NCBI RefSeq assembly: GCF_001244545.1
Contig: NZ_LN852692.1
Span: 161,076 to 225,075, forward strand
DNA from: Candidatus Stoquefichus sp. SB1
Lineage (GTDB): Bacteria > Bacillota_I > Bacilli_A > Erysipelotrichales > Coprobacillaceae
Direction of reading: 5' to 3'
Length of the DNA: 64,000 nucleotides
The position numbers and the translations under genes were made by a program. Of this stretch, positions 1 to 8,534 are shown piece after piece. Every line of letters begins with the position of its first letter. Within the stretch, counting starts at the first letter, position 1. The notes beneath the pieces are model-generated. The model did not search any database. It was given only the letters and a program-made list of their open reading frames with translations, and was not told the origin of the DNA.

Positions 1-807
1 CAATCTGATATGACGCAAAAGCAGGTTTTTAAAGCAAAACAAGAAACTGAATTGTCAAATTATTTATTACGTCTTAATGATGAATATAAAATGACTTATG
101 AATTTGCTAAGGATGAATATACAGCTGAGATAAATATGGGTGAAGCCAAAGAAACTGTTCGTCTATTACGTCATAAAATTGATTCATTGGGTAATGTGAA
201 CTTACAGGCGATTGATGATTATCAGGAAGTATCAACACGTTATGAAACGTTAAATAATCAAAGAATTGATTTGATTAGTGCTCAGGATAGTATTTTAAAA
301 GCTATTGATGAGATGGATGAAATTATGGTGACACGTTTTAGTGAAACTTTTGAAAAGATTAATAAAGAGTTTAATATTGTTTTTAGAAATTTATTTGGTG
401 GTGGAAAAGCTGAATTAAAATATAGTGATCCTGATAATATTTTAGAAACAGGTATTGATATTGATGTCCAGCCACCAGGAAAAGCAGTACAAAATATTAC
501 CCTCTTTTCAGGTGGGGAAAAGGCTTTAATTGCAATATCTTGTCTTTTTGCAATATTAAGAGTACGACCTGTACCAATGTGTATTTTAGATGAAGTAGAA
601 GCGGCTTTGGATGTGGCTAATGTTGAAAGATTCGCTAAATATTTAAGAGAATTTTCAACCCAGACACAGTTCATTGTTGTGACACATCGTGAAGGAACAA
701 TGGAAGAATGTGACCTTCTCTATGGTGCAACGATGCAACAAAAAGGTGTTACAAAGCTTGTGAGTGTGAAGTTAAAGGATGCTATTGATTTAGCACAGAC
801 TGCATAA
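1..807 (+). CDS. smc: Chromosome segregation ATPase SMC, C-terminal part
   Basis: The reading frame is open from the first base, so this is the 3' end of a gene that starts outside the window; about 268 C-terminal residues are present. It carries the end of the second coiled coil and the C-terminal half of the ABC-type ATPase head: signature FSGGEKAL, Walker B CILDEVEAALD and the H-loop VTHREGTM. SMC dimers with ScpA/ScpB organise and help segregate the chromosome. It lies 11 bases before ftsY, the usual smc-ftsY order in Firmicutes. The family call is very secure; only the N-terminal half is unseen. Confidence 0.96.
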   Translation, partial: QSDMTQKQVFKAKQETELSNYLLRLNDEYKMTYEFAKDEYTAEINMGEAKETVRLLRHKIDSLGNVNLQAIDDYQEVSTRYETLNNQRIDLISAQDSILKAIDEMDEIMVTRFSETFEKINKEFNIVFRNLFGGGKAELKYSDPDNILETGIDIDVQPPGKAVQNITLFSGGEKALIAISCLFAILRVRPVPMCILDEVEAALDVANVERFAKYLREFSTQTQFIVVTHREGTMEECDLLYGATMQQKGVTKLVSVKLKDAIDLAQTA

Positions 808-818
808 GGAGGAAGACA

Positions 819-1799
819 ATGGGATTTTTTAATAAGATTAAAGAGGCATTGGTTGGAAATTCAGCAAAACAAAATGAAAAGTATGTTGCTGGATTAGATA
901 AGTCTGGTTCTTCATTATCATCAAAGATTAATGAATTGGCAGCACGTTATCGTGAATTGGATGATGATTATTTTGAGGAATTAGAAAATATTTTGATTAT
1001 GAGTGATGTTGGTGTTTCAATGGTTATGACAATTATTGATGAAATCAAAAAGGAAGTTCGTTTACAAAATATTAAAGATCCTCAAGCTATTAACGATATT
1101 ATTATCGATAAAATGTTTGTTATTTATGCCAATGATTCTTATATGACAACAAAAATTAATTATGATGATCAGGATTTGACTGTTATCTTAATGGTTGGTG
1201 TGAATGGTGCTGGAAAAACAACAACAATTGCCAAGCTTGCCCATATGATGCTTACTGATGGAAAATCTGTCATGGTTGCGGCTGGTGATACATTTAGAGC
1301 AGGAGCTATTGATCAGTTGGCTGTTTGGGCTGATCGTTTAGGAATTGAATGCATTAAAGGAAAAGAGGGTGGCGATCCTTCGTCTGTTGTCTTTGATGCT
1401 TTAAATCAAGCCAAAGAAAAAAATGTTGATGTCTTGATTTGTGATACTGCTGGACGTTTACAAAATAAAGTCAATTTGATGAATGAATTAGAAAAGATGA
1501 ATCGTATTATCAAACGTGTTGTTCCTGCTGGTCCTCAAGAAACATTGCTTGTTATTGATGCAACAACAGGACAAAATGGTGTTTCACAGGCTCAGGAATT
1601 CTCTAAGATTACAGATATCACAGGAATCGTTTTAACAAAAATGGATGGAACCGCAAAAGGTGGTATTGTTTTATCAATTAAGGATACTTTAAATATTCCT
1701 GTTAAGTTTATTGGTTTGGGTGAAAGTATGGATGATTTACAAGAATTTGATCTTGAACAATATATCTATGGCTTATGCAAGAACTTGATGGAGGAATAG
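819..1799 (+). CDS. ftsY: Signal recognition particle receptor FtsY
   Basis: A 326-residue SRP GTPase that receives ribosome-nascent chain-SRP complexes at the membrane. The G1 loop VGVNGAGKTTT is at about residues 126-136, DTAGR at 209-213 and the G4 element TKMDG at 273-277. The N-terminal helical N domain is short and the long acidic A domain of E. coli FtsY is missing, as is usual in Firmicutes. An AAGGAGG site precedes the ATG. It ends one base before ylxM, and its partner ffh follows, giving a compact protein-targeting operon. Confidence 0.97.
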   Translation: MGFFNKIKEALVGNSAKQNEKYVAGLDKSGSSLSSKINELAARYRELDDDYFEELENILIMSDVGVSMVMTIIDEIKKEVRLQNIKDPQAINDIIIDKMFVIYANDSYMTTKINYDDQDLTVILMVGVNGAGKTTTIAKLAHMMLTDGKSVMVAAGDTFRAGAIDQLAVWADRLGIECIKGKEGGDPSSVVFDALNQAKEKNVDVLICDTAGRLQNKVNLMNELEKMNRIIKRVVPAGPQETLLVIDATTGQNGVSQAQEFSKITDITGIVLTKMDGTAKGGIVLSIKDTLNIPVKFIGLGESMDDLQEFDLEQYIYGLCKNLMEE

Positions 1800-1800
1800 G

Positions 1801-2130
1801 ATGGAATCAAGTTTAGAAAAGAAGCAAAGAGTAAATTTACTGATGGATTGTTATATTGATTTATTAACTGATAAGCAACGTGAATATTTATCTTTGTATT
1901 ATGAAGAAGATTTATCTTTATCTGAAATTGCTGAAGATTTAGATGTTTCACGTAATGCTGTCTATGATAATTTAAAAAGAGCAGTCACTTCTTTAGAGGA
2001 TTATGAAAAGAAATTACATTTACTAGAAAAACATATTCAAAGAATGGATTTAATTCAAAGAATTGAAACTGAACAAGCGACTTCTAATGATCAGTTAAAT
2101 GATTATTTAGAAATGTTAAAGAATATATAG
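1801..2130 (+). CDS. ylxM: YlxM family (UPF0122) putative helix-turn-helix protein
   Basis: A 109-residue protein with a sigma-70 region-4-like helix-turn-helix: YLSLYYEEDLSLSEIAEDLDVSRNAVYDNLKRA at about residues 33-60 (recognition part DVSRNAVYDNL). This is the YlxM/YlxM-like family that sits between ftsY and ffh in many Firmicutes. Published work on streptococcal YlxM links it to SRP function. The tail from about residue 65 is charged and probably coiled coil. It starts one base after the ftsY stop and is followed 12 bases later by ffh, so it is co-translated with them. Confidence 0.93.
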   Translation: MESSLEKKQRVNLLMDCYIDLLTDKQREYLSLYYEEDLSLSEIAEDLDVSRNAVYDNLKRAVTSLEDYEKKLHLLEKHIQRMDLIQRIETEQATSNDQLNDYLEMLKNI

Positions 2131-2142
2131 GAGGGTGTATTT

Positions 2143-3534
2143 ATGGCTTTTGAATCTCTTTCAGAAAGATTACAAGAGAGTTTAAAGAAAATCAGGGGAC
2201 AGGCAACGTTAACTGAAGACAATATGGATGAGATGCTTCGTGAAATTAGATTAGCATTACTTGAAGCGGATGTTAACTTCCAGGTTGTCAAAGAATTTAT
2301 TGCGAAGACAAAAGAAAAAGCTTTAGGGCAAGATGTTTTAGGATCATTAAAACCTGGTCAGGTTGTTGTAAAGATTGTTCATGATGAATTAGTAGAATTA
2401 TTAGGAACAAGTGTTAGTGAATTAGATTTATCAAAATCTCCAGCTGTTGTGATGATGGTTGGTTTACAGGGTTCTGGGAAAACAACAACTTCAGGAAAAA
2501 TTGCAAAATTAATAACAAATAAATATGGTAAAAAACCATTGTTAGTTGCAGCGGATATTTATCGTCCAGCTGCGGTTGACCAATTAAAAACATTAGGACA
2601 GCAATTAGATATTCCAGTCTTTGAAAAAGGAACAGATATTAGGGCTGAAGACATTGTTAAAGAAGCAATGGATTATGCTTATGCTAATCATCATGATGTG
2701 GTGATTGTCGATACAGCTGGTCGTTTACATATTGATGAACCTTTAATGCAAGAATTACAGAATATTAAAGACATTGTGAATCCAAGTGAAATTCTTTTGG
2801 TAGTTGATGCATTAACTGGACAGGATATTGTTAATGTTGCCCAATCATTCAACGAACATTTAGGAATTACAGGGGCAGTTTTAACAAAATTAGATGGTGA
2901 TTCTCGTGGTGGTGGTGCATTATCTGTGCGTCATATCACACATGTTCCAATTAAATTTATTGGGACTGGTGAAAAACTAGATGCTATTGATTTATTCTAT
3001 CCAGATCGTATGGCAGATCGTATCTTGGGAATGGGAGATGTTGTTTCTTTAGTTGAAAAAGTTCAGGATGTTTATGACGAAAAGGATACGATGAAAACAT
3101 TCCAAAAGATGCAACAAGGAACTTTTGGACTAGATGATATGCTTGATCAGATGCATCAAATGCGTAAATTAGGACCTTTATCAGGTATCTTAAAAATGAT
3201 TCCAGGAATGCCTAAAATGCCTGAAATTAATGATGATGATACAGATAAAAAATTAAAAATGACAGAATCAATTATTTATTCAATGACAAAAGAAGAACGT
3301 CGTCATCCTGATATATTAAATGCAAAACGTAAAGAAAGAATTGCTAAAGGATGCGGACGTAGTGTTGCTGATATTAATCGTTTATTGAAACAATTTGAAC
3401 AGTCACGATTAATGATGAAACAAATGGGTAATTTAGATCCAGTAACAGGTATGCCAACACAAAAACCTAAGCACAATATGGTAATCAATCCAAATCGTAA
3501 AAAAGAAAGACATAAGAAGAAAAAGAAAAGATAA
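2143..3534 (+). CDS. ffh: Signal recognition particle protein Ffh (SRP54)
   Basis: 463 residues, full length. The N domain is followed by the G domain with GLQGSGKTTT (about 107-116), DTAGR (190-194) and TKLDGD (248-253), then a methionine-rich M domain (about 300-440) that binds SRP RNA and signal peptides, and a very basic tail. The GTPase pairs with FtsY encoded just upstream. A GGAGGGTG ribosome site lies before the ATG. No clear terminator follows; the next gene has its own -10 element. Confidence 0.97.
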   Translation: MAFESLSERLQESLKKIRGQATLTEDNMDEMLREIRLALLEADVNFQVVKEFIAKTKEKALGQDVLGSLKPGQVVVKIVHDELVELLGTSVSELDLSKSPAVVMMVGLQGSGKTTTSGKIAKLITNKYGKKPLLVAADIYRPAAVDQLKTLGQQLDIPVFEKGTDIRAEDIVKEAMDYAYANHHDVVIVDTAGRLHIDEPLMQELQNIKDIVNPSEILLVVDALTGQDIVNVAQSFNEHLGITGAVLTKLDGDSRGGGALSVRHITHVPIKFIGTGEKLDAIDLFYPDRMADRILGMGDVVSLVEKVQDVYDEKDTMKTFQKMQQGTFGLDDMLDQMHQMRKLGPLSGILKMIPGMPKMPEINDDDTDKKLKMTESIIYSMTKEERRHPDILNAKRKERIAKGCGRSVADINRLLKQFEQSRLMMKQMGNLDPVTGMPTQKPKHNMVINPNRKKERHKKKKKR

Positions 3535-3563
3535 TTGTTATCAGTTTTTCCTAGCTAAAAAGA

Positions 3564-3572
3564 TGTTATAAT
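3564..3572 (+). promoter_or_regulatory. Extended -10 element before the small membrane gene
   Basis: The sequence TGTTATAAT is a perfect extended -10 box 20 bases before the ATG at 3592. A good -35 is not visible at the right distance, which is normal for extended -10 promoters. It suggests the small gene is transcribed apart from ffh. Confidence 0.5.
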
Positions 3573-3591
3573 GTGATCAGGAGGTCATATT

Positions 3592-3813
3592 ATGAAAGAA
3601 ACATTTTTGAAAGTGGTCTGCTGGGTTCTACTGGCTTTGTTTTGCTTTTATATCTATTGGTTTGTTATTGTAAAAACTGAAATGTTTTTATTTCAAACAC
3701 AAATAGATTCAATTGATGAACTACGGACATTCATTTTAGCAGGAGTATTAGACTTAACAATGATTATTGTTATTTATGGTGAAAAAATAAGGAGAGATTT
3801 AAAAACAAAATAA
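3592..3813 (+). CDS. Small membrane protein of unknown function
   Basis: 73 residues. Two hydrophobic segments are visible, about residues 8-27 (VVCWVLLALFCFYIYWFVIV) and 46-62 (TFILAGVLDLTMIIVIY), joined by a short loop and followed by a basic tail (KIRRDLKTK), so a two-pass protein with the tail in the cytoplasm is likely. An AGGAGG site lies 9 bases before the ATG. I recognise no family. It sits between the SRP operon and an SGNH-like protein. Confidence 0.7.
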   Translation: MKETFLKVVCWVLLALFCFYIYWFVIVKTEMFLFQTQIDSIDELRTFILAGVLDLTMIIVIYGEKIRRDLKTK

Positions 3814-3868
3814 ATCTTTCTTTTTTTCTTTAGAAACTCTTTATAAAAGATAAGATATTCTTATTACT

Positions 3869-3888
3869 TCTTTATTTTAAAATAAAGA
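3869..3888. repeat. 20-bp perfect palindrome before the SGNH-like gene
   Basis: TCTTTATTTTAAAATAAAGA is perfectly self-complementary and ends next to the ribosome site of the gene at 3905. A second shorter dyad, ATAAGATATTCTTAT, lies at 3850-3864. They could be operators for a regulator, or a leader hairpin; AT-rich palindromes also arise by chance. Confidence 0.45.
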
Positions 3889-3904
3889 TAAGGAAGTGAA
3901 AGAA

Positions 3905-4690
3905 ATGAAAAAGTTATGGATAATCATGATCTTGATTTGTTGTGTTGCAACAGGATTAACAATAACAAGTCAGTTTTTGATAAGAGATATTGATGGTAAG
4001 GCATTTATTTATGATCGTTTAGATATTTTAGCAGTTGGTGATAGTAATCTTTATAGTGCTTTTTCACCTCAACTGTATTATCAGCTTTATCAAAAGAAAA
4101 GCTATGTGATGGCAACTGCGAATCAATCCATTGATAAGACATATCAATATTTATCTGAATTTTTACTACACACCCATCCACAGATTATTTTGTTTGAAAC
4201 GAATCCATTATATAGTTCTCACAATCCAACTCAAAGTCAAGAAACATCATTGAATTTATTATCGACTGATAATCATGTTCAACAAATGTATACCAAGAAA
4301 AAACGAAAAGATTATTTAGATGAATATGGATTTTATGAAAGTCGTCAAATCATACCAGGTCTATATTTTAATCATATGAAAAAAACATCAGAAATGTTTG
4401 TAATACCAGAAATAACCAAAATGTATTTTGAAAAAATTGTTGACATATGTCAACAATATCATATTCAACTCATATTGCTATCTGTTCCTTCAGCTATTGA
4501 TTGGTCAATGGCAAAGCATAATTATGTTGCTTTTTTAGCTCAAAATAAAAATTTACCATATATTGATCTCAATCTTTCTAAGCAAGTGCATATCAATTGG
4601 TTGTTTGACTCTAGAGATGGAGGTATTCATCTCAATAACAATGGTGCAATCAAAGTGACTCGCCTGTTAGGTCAAATATTAGAAAAATAA
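3905..4690 (+). CDS. Membrane-anchored SGNH/GDSL-like hydrolase of unknown substrate
   Basis: 261 residues. The ATG at 3905 is chosen because AAGGAAG (3889-3895) is spaced correctly for it and not for the GTG at 3896. An N-terminal hydrophobic segment (about 4-20) acts as signal anchor. After it, VGDSNLYSAF resembles the block I GDS motif and the C-terminal SRDGGIHLNNNGA resembles block V (D..H) of SGNH enzymes; FETNP lies between. The layout is like DltD or AlgX-type surface O-acyl transfer/hydrolase proteins. The true substrate is unknown, and no partner acyltransferase is next to it. Confidence 0.6.
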   Translation: MKKLWIIMILICCVATGLTITSQFLIRDIDGKAFIYDRLDILAVGDSNLYSAFSPQLYYQLYQKKSYVMATANQSIDKTYQYLSEFLLHTHPQIILFETNPLYSSHNPTQSQETSLNLLSTDNHVQQMYTKKKRKDYLDEYGFYESRQIIPGLYFNHMKKTSEMFVIPEITKMYFEKIVDICQQYHIQLILLSVPSAIDWSMAKHNYVAFLAQNKNLPYIDLNLSKQVHINWLFDSRDGGIHLNNNGAIKVTRLLGQILEK

Positions 4691-4708
4691 AGTGTTAAGT
4701 AAAAACAC

Positions 4709-4736
4709 TTGACAGATATAAAATTTATGGTATGAT
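4709..4736 (+). promoter_or_regulatory. Promoter for the rpsP operon
   Basis: TTGACA at 4709-4714 and TATGAT at 4731-4736 are separated by 16 bases; TGG just before the -10 gives an extended -10. It lies 33 bases before the rpsP start codon and would drive rpsP-khpA-rimM-trmD. Confidence 0.85.
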
Positions 4737-4769
4737 ATGAAAGCAAACTAAAAAAACGGAGGTAATCGT

Positions 4770-5054
4770 ATGGCTGTAAAAATTAGATTAAAAAGAATGG
4801 GTGCTAAAAAATCACCATTTTATAGAATTGTAGCTGCAGATTCAAGAATGCCTAGAGATGGACGTTTCATTGAACAATTAGGAACATATGATCCTAGACA
4901 AAATCCTGCAGTTGTAACAATTAAGGAAGAAGAAGTTTTAGCATGGTTAAATAAAGGTGCTCAACCTTCTGATACTGTGAGAAACTTATTAAGCCAAAAA
5001 GGAATTATGAAAAAATTCGCTGAAGCTAAAGATGCTGCTAAAGCTAAGAAATAA
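4770..5054 (+). CDS. rpsP: 30S ribosomal protein S16
   Basis: 94 residues, the usual length. It opens with the S16 pattern [18 protein letters not shown], followed by [19 protein letters not shown], and ends with an alanine/lysine-rich tail. S16 is an early-binding protein of the small subunit body. A CGGAGGT site precedes the ATG. It leads the rpsP-khpA-rimM-trmD cluster found in most Firmicutes. Confidence 0.98.
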   Translation: MAVKIRLKRMGAKKSPFYRIVAADSRMPRDGRFIEQLGTYDPRQNPAVVTIKEEEVLAWLNKGAQPSDTVRNLLSQKGIMKKFAEAKDAAKAKK

Positions 5055-5068
5055 AGCTGGTGATTAAA

Positions 5069-5320
5069 GTGGATTATGTAAAAACTTTGCATGATATTGC
5101 TAGTGAATTGGTCAGTGACAAGAATAAATTAGAAGTAAGACAGATGCCATCTTTAGAAGATGATACAATTGTTTTATATGTTTATGCGGCACATGATGAT
5201 ATTGCTAAGCTTATTGGCAGAAAAGGTATGATGGCTAATTCTATTCGTCAATTAATGTCTGTAAGTGGACGTTTACATGATAAGAAATTAGATATCAAAT
5301 TTGAATCTTATGGAGAATAG
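5069..5320 (+). CDS. khpA: KH-domain RNA-binding protein KhpA (YlqC family)
   Basis: About 83 residues. GTG at 5069 is preferred because GGTGAT (5059-5064) is a good extended Shine-Dalgarno match for it; the GTG at 5060 would overlap that site. A single KH domain is seen with the GxxG loop in KLIGRKGMMANSIRQL at about 50-62. KhpA works with KhpB/Jag in RNA binding and affects cell division in streptococci. Position between rpsP and rimM is the conserved one. Confidence 0.9.
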   Translation: MDYVKTLHDIASELVSDKNKLEVRQMPSLEDDTIVLYVYAAHDDIAKLIGRKGMMANSIRQLMSVSGRLHDKKLDIKFESYGE

Positions 5321-5357
5321 ATGTGATATCACATCTATTTTTTTTAAAGGAGAAAAT

Positions 5358-5861
5358 ATGGAACAAGTCATTATTGGAAAAATTGTAAATACACATGGAA
5401 TTAAAGGTGAATTGAAAGTCAAATCTTCAACTGATTTTGTTGAGGAAAGATTTGCAAAAGGACAACATGTTTTGATTGATGATCATGGTCAGATGGTTGA
5501 TATGATTGTAGCGACACACCGTTTTCATAAAGGACATGTCTTGGTTAGTTTTCAAGGTTTTCAAGATATTAATTTGGTTGAAAAGTATAAGGGATGTACA
5601 ATGTATGCTCAAAAAGATATCAATCTCCTTGATGAAGGCGAATATTATATTGGAGATTTAATTGGTTGTGAAGTTTATAACCAAAATGAATGGATTGGTA
5701 AAGTGACAGATGTTCAATTATATGATCATCATGATATTTTGGTTGTTGAAGGAAATCAGAAAATTTTGATTCCTTATGTAGATGCTTTTGTTGAACATGA
5801 AAATATTGAAGAAAAACGAATTGATGTTCATTTGATTGAGGGTTTTTATGATGAAAATTGA
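5358..5861 (+). CDS. rimM: Ribosome maturation factor RimM
   Basis: 167 residues from ATG 5358, chosen because AAAGGAGAA lies just before it. The N-terminal RimM barrel begins GKIVNTHGIKGELKV, and the PRC-type barrel contains GDLIGCEVY and ILIPYVDAFV. RimM binds S19 and helps mature the 30S head. The coding end overlaps the trmD start by 11 bases, so the two are translationally coupled. Confidence 0.95.
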   Translation: MEQVIIGKIVNTHGIKGELKVKSSTDFVEERFAKGQHVLIDDHGQMVDMIVATHRFHKGHVLVSFQGFQDINLVEKYKGCTMYAQKDINLLDEGEYYIGDLIGCEVYNQNEWIGKVTDVQLYDHHDILVVEGNQKILIPYVDAFVEHENIEEKRIDVHLIEGFYDEN

Positions 5862-6570
5862 TATTCTCTCATTATTTCCAGAAATGTTTGAGGGATTTTT
5901 AAAGACTTCTATTATTAAAAGAGCAATTGATGGAGAAGTTGTCGATGTAAAGGTTCATGATTTTCGTGAATTTGCTGATAATAAACATAAAAAGGTTGAT
6001 GACTATCCATACGGTGGTGGACAGGGAATGGTTTTAATGTGTCAACCGATTATTGATTGTTTAAAAACACTTGTCACACCAGATTCCTTAGTCATTTTAA
6101 TGTCACCTCAGGGACAGACACTCAAGCAGCAGATGAGTCAAAAGTTATCTCAATATCAGCACTTGATTTTTATCTGTGGACATTATGAAGGTTTTGATGA
6201 GAGAATAAGAGATTATGTAGATATTGAACTATCAATTGGTGATTATGTCTTAACTGGTGGTGAATTAGCAAGCATGGTTGTGTGCGATTCAGTAATTCGA
6301 TTGTTAGAAGGGGCTATTAGAGAAGCATCACATGCTGATGATTCTTTTAGTGATGGACTTTTAGAATATCCGCAATATACACGTCCTTATGAATACGATG
6401 GAAATGTCGTTCCTGAGGTTCTCATGAGTGGTCATCATGAGAATATTCGAAAATGGCGATTAAAGCAATCCATACTGAAAACATATCATAAAAGACCTGA
6501 TTTGCTTGAAGAACGACAGATGAGTGAAGAAGAATTAGAAATTTTACATGAAATTCAAAAAAACAATTGA
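5851..6570 (+). CDS. trmD: tRNA (guanine-37-N1)-methyltransferase TrmD
   Basis: 239 residues from ATG 5851 (ATG 5848 is also possible; the GAGGG at 5838-5843 favours the later one). It uses S-adenosylmethionine to methylate G37 of tRNA, which keeps the reading frame. SPOUT trefoil-knot motifs are present: YGGGQGMVL, SPQG, CGHYEGFDERI and GDYVLTGGELA. It ends the rpsP operon; rplS follows with its own leader. Confidence 0.97.
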   Translation: MKIDILSLFPEMFEGFLKTSIIKRAIDGEVVDVKVHDFREFADNKHKKVDDYPYGGGQGMVLMCQPIIDCLKTLVTPDSLVILMSPQGQTLKQQMSQKLSQYQHLIFICGHYEGFDERIRDYVDIELSIGDYVLTGGELASMVVCDSVIRLLEGAIREASHADDSFSDGLLEYPQYTRPYEYDGNVVPEVLMSGHHENIRKWRLKQSILKTYHKRPDLLEERQMSEEELEILHEIQKNN

Positions 6571-6595
6571 TTTTTTTAATAAAAAATGATAGACT
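6567..6595 (+). promoter_or_regulatory. Probable promoter for rplS
   Basis: TTGATT at 6567-6572 and TAGACT at 6590-6595 are 17 bases apart, and TGA before the -10 makes it an extended -10. A start near 6602 would coincide with the first base of the leader helix described next. Confidence 0.55.
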
Positions 6596-6600
6596 AACTA

Positions 6601-6660
6601 AGTCTTTGGACGCAGAAGCTCCGCTGGTTATTAAACGTATGAACTTCGTAGACTAAATTT
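6601..6660 (+). ncRNA. Ribosomal protein L19 leader (candidate autoregulatory RNA)
   Basis: The 80 bases before rplS hold a short structured segment: AGTCT at 6601-6605 can pair with AGACT at 6650-6654, closing a helix that contains AGAAGCTCCGCTGG. AGTCT can also pair with AGACT at 6591-6595, but those bases lie at the promoter. An L19 leader family is established upstream of rplS in Bacillus and relatives. Assignment here is by position and compact structure; no covariance search was done. Confidence 0.55.
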
Positions 6661-6681
6661 TGTGAAGGAGGAAGTCATATT

Positions 6682-7032
6682 ATGAATATGCAATTAGTAC
6701 AAGAAATTACTAAGAAACAATTAAGAAAAGATGTTCCTGATTTTAAAGCTGGGGATACAGTTAAAGTTTATGTTAAAATTCAAGAGGGAGATAAAACACG
6801 TATTCAGTTATTTGAAGGTGTTTGTATTGCTAGAAAAGGTGGAGGAATTTCTGAAACTTTTACTGTTAGAAAGATTTCTTACCAAGTTGGTGTAGAAAGA
6901 ACTTTCCCAATTCATTCTCCAATTATTGATAGAATTGAAGTTGCTAAAATCGGTAAAGTTCGTAGAGCTAAATTACATTACTTACGTGGATTATCTGGTA
7001 AAGCTGCAAGAATTAAAGAAATTCGTAAATAG
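6682..7032 (+). CDS. rplS: 50S ribosomal protein L19
   Basis: 116 residues, normal length. It shows the L19 pattern: [51 protein letters not shown] and [18 protein letters not shown]19 sits at the 30S-50S interface. AAGGAGG lies 10 bases before ATG 6682. A strong terminator follows at once, so it is a one-gene unit. Confidence 0.98.
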   Translation: MNMQLVQEITKKQLRKDVPDFKAGDTVKVYVKIQEGDKTRIQLFEGVCIARKGGGISETFTVRKISYQVGVERTFPIHSPIIDRIEVAKIGKVRRAKLHYLRGLSGKAARIKEIRK

Positions 7033-7033
7033 G

Positions 7034-7060
7034 AAGTATGGGAATTCCCATACTTTTTTT
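7034..7060 (+). terminator. Intrinsic terminator after rplS
   Basis: A perfect 22-base palindrome (7034-7055, arms of 11) around GGGAATTCCC is followed by a run of T. Confidence 0.92.
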
Positions 7061-7084
7061 CTAGTTTTTTATGACTGATGAAGG

Positions 7085-7090
7085 TATAAT
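7085..7090 (+). promoter_or_regulatory. -10 box for lepB
   Basis: TATAAT lies 16 bases before the ATG at 7107. No strong -35 is seen. Its position inside the longer open frame from 7071 argues against a start codon there. Confidence 0.45.
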
Positions 7091-7106
7091 AGAAAAAGGT
7101 GATAAT

Positions 7107-7655
7107 ATGAGTGAAAAGAATAAGAAGTGGCTATATTCATTACTGGAAATGTTAGCTGTTATCGTTATAACAATAGGGATTTTTAAATTTGTGGTCATTC
7201 CAGTGAGAATTGATGGTATTTCAATGGAAAATACTTTACATGATAAAAGTATAGCTATGATTAATGCAATTGGAGTCAAAGAAGAAAATATTCATCGATT
7301 TGATATTGTTGTGATTTATAGTGAAACTTTAAAAGAAAAAATCATTAAAAGAGTTATTGGGATGCCAGGAGATACAATTGAATTTAAAGATGATATTTTA
7401 TATGTGAATAATCAAGAAACACCACAGGATTTTTTAGATAAAGATTTCGTTGAAGAATCAAAAATAACATATAATGCAAAAAACTTTACTGATGATTTTA
7501 AAGTGACAGTCAATGAAGGAGAGTATTTTGTAATGGGGGATAATCGTTTAAGATCAACTGATTCAAGAGATTTGGGTGCTTTTACAATTGATGATATTAT
7601 TGGTATGAAAGGACTTGTTATCTTTCCTTTTGATGATGTTCAATGGATAAAATAG
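7107..7655 (+). CDS. lepB: Signal peptidase I
   Basis: 182 residues from ATG 7107. Type I signal peptidase of the Gram-positive single-anchor kind: one transmembrane segment (about 10-30), the catalytic serine S39 in DGISMENTL, the general-base lysine K81 in IIKRVIGMPGD, and the conserved MGDNRLRSTDSRDLG box. It cleaves signal peptides outside the membrane. It lies in the rplS-lepB-rbgA-rnhB order typical of the group and is followed 9 bases later by rbgA. Confidence 0.96.
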   Translation: MSEKNKKWLYSLLEMLAVIVITIGIFKFVVIPVRIDGISMENTLHDKSIAMINAIGVKEENIHRFDIVVIYSETLKEKIIKRVIGMPGDTIEFKDDILYVNNQETPQDFLDKDFVEESKITYNAKNFTDDFKVTVNEGEYFVMGDNRLRSTDSRDLGAFTIDDIIGMKGLVIFPFDDVQWIK

Positions 7656-7664
7656 GAGGAATAT

Positions 7665-8534
7665 ATGGCACAAATTCAATGGTTTCCTGGCCATATGGCC
7701 AAGGCAAAAAGACAAATTAGTGAAAGAATGAAAGTGATTGATATTGTGATTGAATTGGTGGATGCTAGAGCCCCTTATTCATCAAAAAATCCAATGATCA
7801 ATGAAATTGTTAAAAATAAACCTCGTCTTATTGTTTTAACAAAGAAAGATATGGCTGATGAACAAATAACTGCTAAGTGGGTTCGTTATTATGAATCGTT
7901 AGGTTATCAGTCAATGAGTGTGAATTTAAAGAATTTTAATGAGTATCAAAAGATTATTGAAAAATGTCGTAAGGTATTAAAGCCTAAAATGGAAAAAGAA
8001 TTATCAAGAGGTTTAAAACCACGAGCAATACGCGCGATGGTATTAGGTATTCCTAATGTTGGAAAATCAACATTTATTAATAAATTAGCCAATCGTAAAG
8101 CAACAGTCACTGGTAATAGACCTGGAGTGACGAAAGCACAACAGATGATTAAGGTTGATAAAGATTTTGAATTGTTTGATACACCGGGGGTCTTATGGCC
8201 AAAATTTGATAATGAACAAGTTGCAAAAAACATTGCTTTATTAGGATCAATTAAACAAACGATTTTACCTTTAGATGATTTGTTTATTGAAGCAATGAAG
8301 TATTTAACGATCCATTATCCCGAAGTATTAAAACAGCGTTATCAGTTAGAAATTGATTTGGATCATCCTGACTGGTTATTAGAAACTTTTGATCATATTG
8401 CGCAATTACGTAAAATTAAGCCATTAAAGGGTGAAACGGATTATGATCGTGTAATGGCATTGTTTTTTAGTGAAATCAATGATGGAAGTATTGGCAGAAT
8501 CACTTGGGAGGAGCCAGCATGTGTAAACGATTAG
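7665..8534 (+). CDS. rbgA: Ribosome biogenesis GTPase RbgA (YlqF)
   Basis: 289 residues. A circularly permuted GTPase: G4 (LTKKDMAD) comes first, then G1 (GIPNVGKSTFINKL) and G3 (DTPGVLWPK). The N-terminal MAQIQWFPGHMAKAKRQI is the family hallmark. RbgA acts in late assembly of the 50S subunit. Its last 16 bases overlap the start of rnhB. Confidence 0.97.
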   Translation: MAQIQWFPGHMAKAKRQISERMKVIDIVIELVDARAPYSSKNPMINEIVKNKPRLIVLTKKDMADEQITAKWVRYYESLGYQSMSVNLKNFNEYQKIIEKCRKVLKPKMEKELSRGLKPRAIRAMVLGIPNVGKSTFINKLANRKATVTGNRPGVTKAQQMIKVDKDFELFDTPGVLWPKFDNEQVAKNIALLGSIKQTILPLDDLFIEAMKYLTIHYPEVLKQRYQLEIDLDHPDWLLETFDHIAQLRKIKPLKGETDYDRVMALFFSEINDGSIGRITWEEPACVND

